In this document: positions 37,701 through 49,700 of the stretch, piece after piece | Position numbering within the stretch: position 1 is the first letter of the stretch | How the letters are laid out: each line of letters opens with the position of its first letter | From: Muscardinus avellanarius | Taxonomy: Eukaryota > Chordata > Mammalia > Rodentia > Gliridae | Reading direction: 5' to 3' | Length of the DNA stretch: 64,000 bases | Assembly: GCA_963383645.1 (NCBI GenBank) | Contig: OY726564.1 | Location: forward strand, 108,331,040-108,395,039 | Made by a program: the position numbers and the translations under genes | Notes under the pieces: generated by a model | Databases searched by the model: none | Seen by the model: the letters and a program-made list of their open reading frames with translations, nothing else | Told to the model about the DNA's origin: nothing

Positions 37701-40700
37701 TGAAACAAGTGAATGACCTAGTCAGGAAGAACTAATAATTTGACAAAAATCAGTTATGTTAAAAACTCTAAATAGGTGCATCAGTGTAGGCCTGTAATTC
37801 CAACTACTTAGGAGGCGGAGGCAGAAGGATAGCAAGTTTGAGGTCAGTATAGGTAATTAGAAAGACCCTGTCTTAGGGGGAAAAAAAGGGCAAGGGTGTG
37901 GTGGCACACATCTGTAATCCCAGTACTTGGGAAGCTGGGATAAGAGGATTGAAGGTTTGAAACCAGCCTCAGCAACTTAGCAAAACCCTGTTTTTTTTTT
38001 TTAATTTAATTTAATTTGTGTGTGTATGTGTGGTACTGGGGTTCCTGGAAACCCTTCTACCTCCAGGCTACACTTCCAGACCTATTTTCTACATTTTTTA
38101 AAATTTGGAAACAGGGTCTCTTAAGCCAGCGGATCTGGCTTCGGTCCTGCGCAATCCTCCTGTCTCTGCCTCCCAAGTGCGGGGATTACAAGCGTGCGCC
38201 ACCACGCCCGGCCAAAACTCTGTTTTAAAATAAAAAATTAAAAGGGCTGGGGGTGTAGCTCAGAGGTAGCATGCACCTGGGTCAATCCCTAGTTGTTTTG
38301 AAAAGGAAGCAGGGTCTGGGGATGCAGCTCAGTGGTTGAACACCACTAGTTCGATCCCTAATAACACAAACCAACCAAACAACAATAAAAAAACAAAGAG
38401 AAAACAAAACAAAACCCTCTAGAGACCTTGAAGGCAATGTAAGAGTTCCTTCATTTTTTGAGGTTTGAATGCATGCTAACAGATGCTGGGTTAACCCTTT
38501 CAATACATTACTCTATGTCCCCAAATAAGGGACTTGGTCTTGGGGTGGCCGTGTACACTGCATGTGTGGAAGGATGATTTCCACATGCTATAATATCCTA
38601 ATCAGTTGTCTCCAGGGGAGAGTACTGCAGAGATTTCTCACTAAACTGAAACTAAAACCTCCATGTTTTAGTCAGTTGAGCTAAACACACAGAACTGGAG
38701 TTCAATTTGTTTGCCTCATGCAGGTGTGATAAATTAAAATGGGAAGTGAGAGAACGCTCCCCTCCTCCATACCCAGGGCGTCGTGAAGATACTGCTGTCC
38801 CACCAGCTTGAGGTACTCTTCGATGGACTTGGTGGCGATGGTGTTCTCTCTGAAGATCAGGACGTCGTGCTCTCCACAGCGATCCACCTCGGACATCACC
38901 AAGTCGGTCAGGAAATCCTGGTGGAGAAATGTCCCATCAGGCAGAAAGGAACGCAGGAGGTAACATGCATGAAAAGACACCATGGAGATACCAGGCATCT
39001 TGGGAATGCGGCTTTAAAACTCAAGCTACCAGAGTCACGGGGCAGAAAAAGGCATCAGGCAGATGAAAGTGCTCTGTGTCACTACTCCCACGTTTAAGAT
39101 CCCTTCAGATGTACTCCATTGTATTTTGAAAAAAGCCCTCACTCTGAATGCGGCCTCAGTCTCTACATTCTGGTCTGTCCAGCTGCCCGGCCTTTCCAGC
39201 TGGGCTGGCCTGCACTTGCCCCAGCACCAGGGCTGCTCGCAGTGCACCAAGCCCTTTCCACCCCTCCACTCACTCGCGCCTCTTCCGCAGCTGCCCTCAG
39301 GTCTGCTCCGCTCCACCCTCACTCCATCCCCTCTCCAGAGCCGCGCCTGGCAGCCTCTGATCCTAGTTCACACGTGGTTTCCTCTAGCCAGGCCTGTGTT
39401 TCACACCCATGTAGCACTATGCAGCGATTCATCCTTTGTACTTTAATTGAAATCACATTTATTTCTGCAATTACTTGATTCAGATGTTCCCCCACAAGGA
39501 GAGGGTCTGTTCCCTGCCGCCTCCCTGGCACACCTCCAGCCCTGCCGTACTCTACATGTTCAGCGTGTGAGCCACACACCGGCCCGTATCATCAGCATGG
39601 ATTTCTTGACCCGCCGCTTGAACTCACTTTTGCAGTCCACTCCTTCAGTCTGCCCAACCACCCACTACCCAGCCACCCATCTGTGAAGAAGGCATAAGAG
39701 AAGCAATGCCCTTCATTCCTCAACAGCCTTAAAAGATTTGAGTGGTAAGTATTTTTTGGATATTTCCATGGCTTTAAAACAAAAACCAGAAGAAATACTC
39801 TGTTTTGGGAAGTGGGGAGATGGGGACAGGGTGGCTACCAAGTGCTGGGTGCATATATGGCACTGTCAACATAATTTACACTATGATGTGAGACTACAGT
39901 GCACCGATAAAAGCATATTAAAAACAGAAAATATGCTGATTTACTTTTACTTTAAAATTGAGTATTTTAAACATTATAGTGTTGTTAAAAAGTACAATAC
40001 AGTATGAACTTAGGAAATCACTTTTTGGTGGCACTAGAGATTGAATTTAGGGGCATTCTGCCTCTGAGCCACACCCCCAACCCTATTTTTTATTATTATT
40101 ATTTTTTGGTGGTACTGGGGGTGGAACCCAGAGGCTTTCTACCTCTGGGCTATACTCCCAGACCTTTTTTATATTTTATTTGGAAACAGGGTCTCACTAA
40201 GTTGCTGAGAGCCTCACTAAGTAGCTGAGGCTGGCTTCAAACCCGTGTGATCCTCCTGTCTCAGCCTCCCAGGCGCGGGGATTACAAGCGTGCGCCACCA
40301 CGCCCGGCTTTTTATTCTTTATTTTTAAACAGGGTCTCATTAAGTTGTGAGGGCCTCACTAAGTAGCTGAGGCTGGCTGTGAACCATGATCCTCCTGTCT
40401 CAGCCTCCCAAGTACTGAGATTACAAGCTGCCACGCCCACAGGATTCACTATTAATACTATGGTAAGGGGCAGGAATAAGCTTTGCAGAGGGACAGCAAT
40501 GTTCTGTCTTGATTATGTGGCAGCTTCAGTGGGCGTATAACAATTTGTCAAAACTCTTTAGATGGGTCAATTTTATTGTATATAAATTGTGTGTTAATCA
40601 ATTAAGTTGTTTCAAAAAAAACCTTATATACATATTGAACCTTCAGTAACTGAAAAGCAGAAAGAACATATATCCATAAAACTTCAAAGATGAGATCTTA

Positions 40701-43700
40701 AATTTCAATGACACTTTACCCCAACTCTTAAACTTTTTTAATGACAGAAAGCTCAAGATGTTTATCAGTGAATTCAGTCACAAAAATTATATTCAGTAGG
40801 AAGTTTTTTAGACAGGGGATTAAACATCTAACATATTGACACATTTTGACATATCAAAAAATTTTAACAGCACTTTTTATTGTTTGGTTTTAAGTATATT
40901 ACTACAGTGGTCAATAACTCTGTATCTGAAATATAATTTTACTATGGCCAATTTGCTTATAATATGTTGGACACTCAGCCTTGTGAAGGCTGAGGCTGAT
41001 AGGTCAAAGACTCCATCAGTTAATTGGTTGATGTTCTTACAATCAGCATATTTCTTTCCATCTTTCTGAATTTTTACTTTTATGCAGGATGAAACAGCTA
41101 CCAAATGTATAATACCCTTGATATTTTTATCCTAAATATAGATTTTTAAGCCCACGAGGACTCTTGCTAATGTCTAGCATGCTTCTTGAGCATCTCCTTC
41201 TGTGCCTAAGAATGGAGTCATCAGTTAAAGTAGTGAGGAAGAAAAGCATCATATAACACTCCAGAACCAAACAGAAAGCGGCCTTAGCACATGAATCCTA
41301 GCATTTATTTATTAAATAATAAGTGCTGACTATTATCATGCATCTTTCATCAAAATGAATTTTAAATATTTGTTGGTCTCTCCATTTTATTGTTTTAGTT
41401 TTATAAAACCCATCTCTTCTGAACCTAAGGACTACTAATAGGTTCTCCTCCCCCTTCCCTTCCTCCCCCCCACCCTTTGTTCTGCTTCTTCTTTAATAGC
41501 AGAGCACATTTCTCTAACTTGGGTCTCTGCAGCACCCATGTGTTCTTTTTTGTACAGGTAAGGAAGAGTAATGCAGCCCCTCGCTTACCTTGGCTCTGCC
41601 AGTACTCTGAAGAATGTGCACGAGGGCACAGGCCAACTCCTCTTTGTTTCTCACACTGATGACTGGCTCAAGGACAGAACACAGCATGGTGTAGTTGCTG
41701 GTGACGAATTCGGCAAATTCTTTGTATTGCTCCATAGGCAGAATGGTGATCGTTTGGAACCGTGACTTAATCCGAATAGAAGGTCCTCCTGCCTTCCCTT
41801 TGTTGGGTGTAGGTGTGCTGACCGGATACCACTTCTCTACAAACTGGCGGCCAGTCACACTGGCAGTGGGGATGTTGACTAGCCCTACATAATTATTCTT
41901 GTCCTTTTTTTTCTTTTTTTCTACATCCTTATAGATGTGAACTGTGATGCTATGAAGAGGTGGGAGGCTATAGAATTCAAAATGTTCGCCCCAGAAAATA
42001 TTGTCTGCTTTGGTCTTGCTGGTTGTACGAGCAAAGAGGGTATCATCAAGGCACAGTTCACAGAAATATTTCTTTTTGGGGGCAAGGTCCTTGGCTTCAA
42101 TGATCCATAAACGAAGAACATTTTCAGCTCGTCTGCAATTGTCCTATAGAGGCAACAGTATTGAATTTGAGAGCTGGCATCTTTGAAGAAAGAACATTTC
42201 TTCTTCTTTTTTTTTTTGTAGTACTGGGGATGGAACCCAGGGGCACTCTACTTCTGAGCTACACCCCCGACGCTATTTTTTATTCTTTATTTTGAAACAG
42301 GGTCTCACTGAGTTGCAGAGGGCCTCACTAAGTAGCTGAGGCTGTCCGTGAACCGTGCTCCTCCGGTCTCAGCCTCCCAATGCTGGGATTACAAGTGTGG
42401 CCACACGCCCGGCTACAACATTTCTTCTTTAAGTGATGCTGATCATATACTTTATACAGCAAATAATGAAAAGATCTTCTATCTCATTTTTTTTAGAATA
42501 ATAGCAAGCTCTAAACAAGAATGCTTCAAAAACTTAGACAGCCAGACATATTCTGTCTCACTTGGGCAAAACCCAAAAACCAAACCAAAACAAAAAAACC
42601 TTGTAACAGTAACTTCTCATATAGCCAGCCTAATGATAACTGAATTAGTTTCTAAAAATATAAGAGATAATAAGTAGTTAATACGCTTGTGTTCTAGTCG
42701 AGTATCATGTACTAGCTCTGACATGGGCAACTCACTCAACTTTTCTGATGCTTCTTGTCTGTACTGGTAAAATCCTGACAGTGAAATCATGCAGTGAGAT
42801 TATTTTTAGCACAAAATGTCATAACATGTACATGTGCCTTAAAACTGTTAGACTCTATAAAAATTAAGATATTATTACCACATTTATCTTCTATCAACTT
42901 ACTGCATACGAAGTGAACTTTTTCAATACTCAGAGCCACTGTTACCTTATTTGGTTGAACCGTCCTTCGAAGGTTTTCCATCCACTTATCTCTTTCTGAA
43001 GCAGAGTTACAGCTGAAGCATTTACTTCCGCTTAAGTAGGTGACCTTCAAGGTAAAGATTAAAAATGAGGAAGAAGAAACATAAGGATTGGGGGGCTCAA
43101 TCTTCCTACTTCTATCATTTAAGAGTTAAAGATATGCTCTGGACCCAAGTTATACTATAGAAATCTAAAACAATCTTTGCTAATTTTGTAATATCTCTGT
43201 TTAAATCTACATGCACTTTTTGGTTAGTTCTCTTGGTAGCATCCAGACTCCAAGTATGAGAACAAAAGCTATTTAGAACTCAACTGGTCTACAAACCAGA
43301 AAAATCAAGGTTAAAAATCTTTCAGGGCATAGCTTAAATTACCTGAAATGAATATGCTCAATTCTGGCTTAAAAAAATCTCTTTACAGTAACAGAGAATT
43401 TTCCCAACCTAAAAAATGAGATGGACATTTACATACAGGGGGCATTCAGTACACCTGTTAGACAAAATCAAACAAGAACTTTCCCATGACACATTATAAT
43501 TAAAATGACTAATGTAAAAGTCAAGGACAGAATCTTAAAAGTGCTGAGAGCAAAAGGCTAGGTGACATTCAGAAGTAAAACAATAAGGATTACTCCAACC
43601 AAAATCCTAAAACCAAGAGGCTTGGAATGATATGCCCCGAGCCCTGAAAGAAAATAACTTCTAACCAAGATCGCGACATCTAGCAAAGCTATATTTCAAA

Positions 43701-46700
43701 ATCGATGGAATAATAAAAAACACTTAAAGAAATAAAATACAAATAACAAATAAAAAATGAACACCAGAAACAGGGAAGGGAAAAATTCTCAGATGAGCAA
43801 TAAAATAAAAGATAAATTATACTGTATCAAATAGAAAATATGACTCAAAATGACAGGAAACAAAATCACCTCTCTATAATACAATGAATGCAAATGGTCT
43901 CAACTCCCCAATTAAAAGCAAACAGGGGTATCTATCTTCACATTCAACACTCATCAGAAGAGATAGTCATTTATTACTGATAAAGGGAATAACCCAACAA
44001 GAAAATATAATAGTAAACCCTTATACCTAAACATAGTTGGTGTACCCACTTACATAAAAAAAAAAAAAACACTGCTGGCTTGATATTAAGAGTCAGATAG
44101 ATCCTAAGACAATAATAATGGGAGATTTCAACACACTTCTCTCACCATAGACCAGTCATCCAGACAAAAATCAGACCTAAAGAACATGATAAATCAAATG
44201 GATCTAGTAGACATCTATAGAACACTTCACCCAATAAGAGCTGAATTCACATTCTCCTTAGCTGCTCACAGAACCTTTTCCAAAACAGACCATTTTCTAG
44301 GCCACAAAGCAAGTATAAACAAAGAAAAAAACTGATATAATTCCTTGCATCTTTTCAGGTCATAAGGGACTGAAAGTAGAATCACCAACAGAAAGATCCA
44401 GAGGGATTACATAAATACATATAGATTGAATGAGACACTTTTGATTGAGGACTATATCAAAGAAGAAATAAAGGGAGAGATTAAAAAGTTTTCAGTTCCA
44501 AATGAAAACAGAGACACAATTTACCAAAAATCTCTGAGACACTCTAGAGGTAGTTTTAAGAAAAAAAAAATATAGCATTGAGGGCCCACATTGAAAACAA
44601 ACAAACAGAAGATGGCGACTGAGAAAAGTGGGGCTTAAGAGCCCCGCTAACAACCAATCTCCATTACCACAAAATCAGCACCTTTCATAGCCAGAAAACA
44701 CCATCAGCAGAGAAACAAAAAAATCACCAGGCTCCAGAGAGAAAGCGGACTGAGAACAGAGCTCAGAGCCACAGAGGAGATACACCGGCCTCACGCCCGA
44801 GGACGCGGCAGCAGTGCCATACTGCCGGCGGCAGCGGCGAGTTCACCGGACGGCTACAGCAAGCCGAGGTGAGCCTCTGTGGAACAGCCAGGCGGGATTT
44901 TTCAGTGCAGGGAACATCTAAAGCTCCCAGTGGCTGAGCTCAGCACACGCTGCAAGGACTCAGAGTGGAATTCAAAACCAAGAAGAAATAAGCCAGCCTC
45001 ACGGCCGAGGGCGTGGCAGCAGCGCCATATTGCCACCGGCGGCAGCAGCAGCGAATTCAACGAGTCCAGTACAGCTACATCTGCGAACTCAAGAACAGTG
45101 AGTCAAATTGCGGGCCACAGAGGAGAAATCCCAGTACTGTACTTCCTGGGACTTGACCCAGTGGGGGAATGGCGGTGGCAGAGATATCACACCATAGGAG
45201 AACGTGCAACCTGGCACCCCCCCACAGTCTAAAGCAGCCTCTATCGACTCTCTGGGTCGGAGACTCTGTGATACAACCCAGTAAAGGAGTAGTGGGGTCT
45301 GAGATACTACAGACTCGAGATCCAGAGCACCTTAAGTGAAGTCATAGTGACCCAAGGGAAGAACCCAGAGAAGGCACAAACTTCCGAAATCATGAAAAAG
45401 AGGAATAACACTGGAGCAATGAATGCCCACAACCCCACAACATCAGAACCCGATAAAACAGAAAATCAGAGATTTCTAGAAGATCAAATCAGGAAAATAA
45501 CTGTAGAAATAATAGAGGTGCTTCGAAAAGAACTCAGAGAGAGCCAAAAAGAGATAAAGGATGCAATTAATGAAGTAAAGGCCTCAATTCAAAGCACAAA
45601 CAACCGATTAGACCACATGGAGAACAGAATCTTGCTCTTAGAAGATGATCATTCCAAAAATGAACGCATAGTTTCTAATCTAGAAAAAAATATCCAACAG
45701 CAGGAATCTGACATTGAAGAAATATGGGCCCATTTTAAGAGAGCTAACCTAAGAATAATTGGAATAGAGGAGGGAAAAGAAAGTGATACCAAAGGGATCA
45801 ACAATCTCTTCAAGGAAGTAATAGCAGAAAATTTTCCAAACATAGAGCAAGAGGTTGATACACAGATCCAGGAAACTTATAGAACTCCCTTTAGACAGGA
45901 TCGGAGAAGAGGATCCCCACGCCACATAATTGTCAAAATGACCAATGTGGAAGCCAAGCAGAGAATCTTAAAGGCAACAAAAACAAAGGGCCAAGTGACA
46001 TTCAGAGGCAAACCAATTAGAATCACTCCAGACTTCCCAAACCAAGTCATGAGAGCCAGAAGGGCTTGGAGTAACATATTCCAAACTCTGAAAGAAAACA
46101 ACTTCCAGCCAAAAATTTTCTACCCAGCAAAACTTTCTATCAAATTAGATGGAGAAATAAGAAGCTTCCATGACAAACAGAAACTGAAGGAATTTATGTC
46201 TTCAAAACCAGCGCTAGAGAAAATACTCAAAGAGATTAACTACAAAGAAGAAATAGGTAACACACACCAGAACCAGAGAAACAAGGTTTTCCATCCAACA
46301 GACAACTAAGATTGGTTATCTGTGGAGATTCATTATATGTTAGTATTTTACCTATCTGTAAATTGTATTGTTTGCTTTTATTATTGCTAATTTTTAGGAT
46401 TTCTAGTTGGAATATTAATATACCTTCAGATATAGCATTTGGAAATATTTATCCAATTCTGTTAGTAACTTTTAACTCTGTTTACATTGTCTTTGGATAT
46501 ACAATATTTTTTTTTTATTTTTTAGGGAGTTTGTATACTCTTCTGTTGCCTGTGCCATTGAAATCATATCCAAGAAATTACTGCCAATTTCAATGTTGTG
46601 AGGTTTTATGACCCAGATTTTCTTCTAAAAGTTTATAGTCTTAAGATTTATATTTAGGTCTTTTATCTATTTTGAGTTAATACTTGTATATGGGATTAGG

Positions 46701-49700
46701 TAAGGGTCCAATTTTATTATTTTCCATGTAATTATTATTTTTCAACAATATTTAGTTAAAAGATTATTATTTCCACCACCAAATGTTCGTGGAAACCTTG
46801 TCAAAAATAACTTGATAATATAGGGAAGAATTTAGCTCTAGGCTTGTATTTAACTCCAATGGTTTATATAGTACTACACTGTTTCAATTATTGTAGCTTT
46901 ATATGGTTTGAAATCAGAAAATATATATCTTCTAGCTTTGTTCTTTTTCAAGATCGTTTTGGGTATCTAGAATCCATATTCCATATTAGGATAGATTTTT
47001 TTTCTGAAAAATAAATATATAAATATATGATAGTTTCACCTAAAAAAAATAGAAAAAATATTCTCTGGTAAGAAAGAAAGCAAAAAGAAATATTGAAATG
47101 TTATCTTTAAGTCATCAAAAGCTTGGTATCAGACAAATGAAACTGTTATGTGAGATTATCATTTTTAATTTTGGATAAATTTCTATAATACTAGATGTCA
47201 ACCACTAAGCCAAACATGAGAAGGAGGGATGGGGAGGGAATGGGGTGGGGATCGGGTGGGGGCTGACTGGGCGATGTGTGCATGTATGTCTACAAAAGTT
47301 TGTATCCCACTATGATGTATGAATACCGTGCACCAATAAAATAAAAAAAAGAAAACAAACAAACAAGCAAAAAATTATCAGAAAGTCTCCAGATAAACAA
47401 TTTAATGATGAACCTCAAAGTCCTTGAAGCACAGGAATAGGCCAACCCAAAAACTAGTAGAAGGGAAGAAATACTTTAATTAAAATTAATTAGAAATCAA
47501 TAAAATAGAGAACAAAAAAACAAAATGTTAATTAAAGAACTATTTTTTTTTTGAGAGCTAAACAAGATATCCCTTAGCCAACCTAACAAAAAGAAAGAGT
47601 TGGCCCAAATTACTAAAATGAAAAGAGGGGATATCACCAGAGTGTGACATCCAGGGGATCACTAGAAACTATTTTGAAAATGTATTTTCCAATAACCTGG
47701 AAAACCCAGAAGCAACTAATAAATTTTTAGACACATACAACCTACCTAAATTGAACCAAAAGGATAAAGACAACCTAAACAGAACAATCACAAAAAAAGA
47801 TACTGAAACACCAATAAAAACCCTTTCGTCAAAGAAAAGTCCAGGCCCAGGCATATTCTTAGCTGAATTCTTTAAGATCTTCAAAGAAGAATTAAGCCTT
47901 CCCTAATATGTAAGAGTTAGGGAGAAATGGGTCATAGGAGGAACTCTTGGAAGAGGATCAGTAACTTTTAACTCTGTTTACATTGTCTTTGGATATACAA
48001 TATTTTTTTTATTTTTTAGGGAGTTTGTTTACTCTTTTGTTGCCTGTGCCATTGAAATCATATCCAAGAAATCACTTCCAATTTCAATGTTGTGAGGTTT
48101 TATGACCCAGATTTTCTTATTTTTCAACAATATTTAGTTAAAAGACTAGTATTTCCTCCACCAAAAGTTCATGGAAACCTTGTCAAAAATAACTTGACAA
48201 TGTATGGAAGAATTTATCTCTAGGCTTTTATTTAACTCCAACGGTTTATATATCTGCCTTTAGAACAGTACTACACTGTTTCAATTATTGTAGCTTTATA
48301 TGGTTTGAAATCAGAAAATATACATCTTCTAGCTTTGAGACTGTTTTGGGTATCTAGAGTCCATATTCCATATCATGATAGATTTTTTCTGAAAAATAAA
48401 TAAATAAATGTATGATAGTTTCACCTAAAAAAAAAAAAAAGAAAGAAAGCAAAAAGAAATATTGAAATGTTATCTTTAAGTCATCAAAAGTTTGGTACCA
48501 GACAAATGAAACTGTTATGTGAGATTATCAATGTTAATATTGTATAAATTGCTATAATACTAGATGTCAACCAGTAAGCCAAGCGTGGGAAGGAGGGATG
48601 GGGAGGGAATGGGGTGGGGATCGTGGTAGGGGCTAACTGGGCGAGATGTGCATGTATGTCTACAAAAGTATTTTCTTTATACCACTATGATGTATGAATA
48701 CATTACACCAATAAAAAATAAATTAAAAAAAAAGAATTAAGCCCAAAGGTCCTCAAATCACTCCATGATATTGAAAGAGATGGAATATTTCCAAACTCAT
48801 TCTATGAAGCCAGTATCTTCTTGATACCAAACTGTAGGTCAATATATCTTTGATGAACATAGATGCAAAAAAAATACTATTGGCGGTACTGAGGATTGAA
48901 CCAGGGGCATTCTACCTCTGAACTATACTCCCAGACCTATTTTTTTATTATTTATTTTGAAACAGGATCTTACTAAGTTGCAGAAGGCCTTACTAAAGTA
49001 GCTGAGCCTGGCTTCCAACCTGAGATCCTTTTGTCTCAGCCTCCCAAGGACTGGGATGACGAGCATGTGCCACCGCACCTGGCTGCAAAATTTCTTAATA
49101 CTAGCAATCTGCATTCAAAACCACATCAAGAAAACTGTATACCATGACCAAGTTAGTTTCATTCCAGGGATGCAGGACTGGTTCAACATACACAAAGCAG
49201 TAACTGTAATTTGCCACATAAATAGATCTAAAGACAAAAATCACATGATCATCTCAATAGAGAAATTAACTTAAATACCATAAAGGCCATATATGGTTAA
49301 CCCAAAGCCAACATTATACTGAAAGGGAGAAAAATTAAAATAATTCTTTTTAAAATCAGGAATTTTTAAAATCAGGAATAAGCTGGGCCTGGTATAAGAA
49401 ATACTTTAATTAAAATTAATTAGAAATCAATAAAATAGAGAACAAAAAACCAAAATGTTAATTAAAGAACTATTTTTTTTTTGAGAGCTAAACAAGATAT
49501 CCCTTAGCCAACCTAACAAAAATAAAGAGTTGGCCCAAATTACTAAAATGAAAAGAGGGGATATCACCAGAGTGTGACATCCAGGGGATCTCAGCATTTG
49601 GGAAGCTGAGACACAATCACCGTTTGCGGCCAGCTTCAGCTACTTAGTGAGGCCCTTTGCAACTCAGTGAGATCTTGTTTCAAAAAATAAAGAATAAAAA

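Larger units (their letters stand above)
33663..38772 (-). other. RASAL2 intron
   Basis: 5.1 kb. SINEs at 33799-34000, 36990-37110 and 37768-38370. 34010-36980 is almost 3 kb without a recognised repeat apart from a (GT)n tract (34743-34771). No gene seen there. Confidence 0.8.
44608..47350 (+). mobile_element. HAL1 (half-LINE) insertion, near full length
   Basis: A 2,743-bp non-LTR retrotransposon with a 5' UTR (44608-45391), an intact ORF1 and a 3' region of about 1 kb. It ends GATGTATGAATACCGTGCAC, then CAATAAAATAAAAAAAA. It is flanked by a perfect 15-bp duplication GAAAACAAACAAACA (44593-44607 and 47351-47365). There is no ORF2: the sequence after the ORF1 stop has no endonuclease or reverse transcriptase in sense. 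That is the defining layout of HAL1 elements, which must borrow L1 machinery. It lies inside an older L1, so it is younger than that copy. It is antisense to RASAL2. Confidence 0.82.

Noticed and set aside
39063..39580. Overlapping open frames on both strands (86-127 codons)
   Set aside because: Mutually overlapping, no family resemblance and inside a RASAL2 intron. The C-rich composition explains the open frames.
45347..45391. Possible upstream start of the HAL1 ORF1
   Set aside because: The frame is open to 45347, but the codon there is GTG. The first ATG is at 45392, so I used that.
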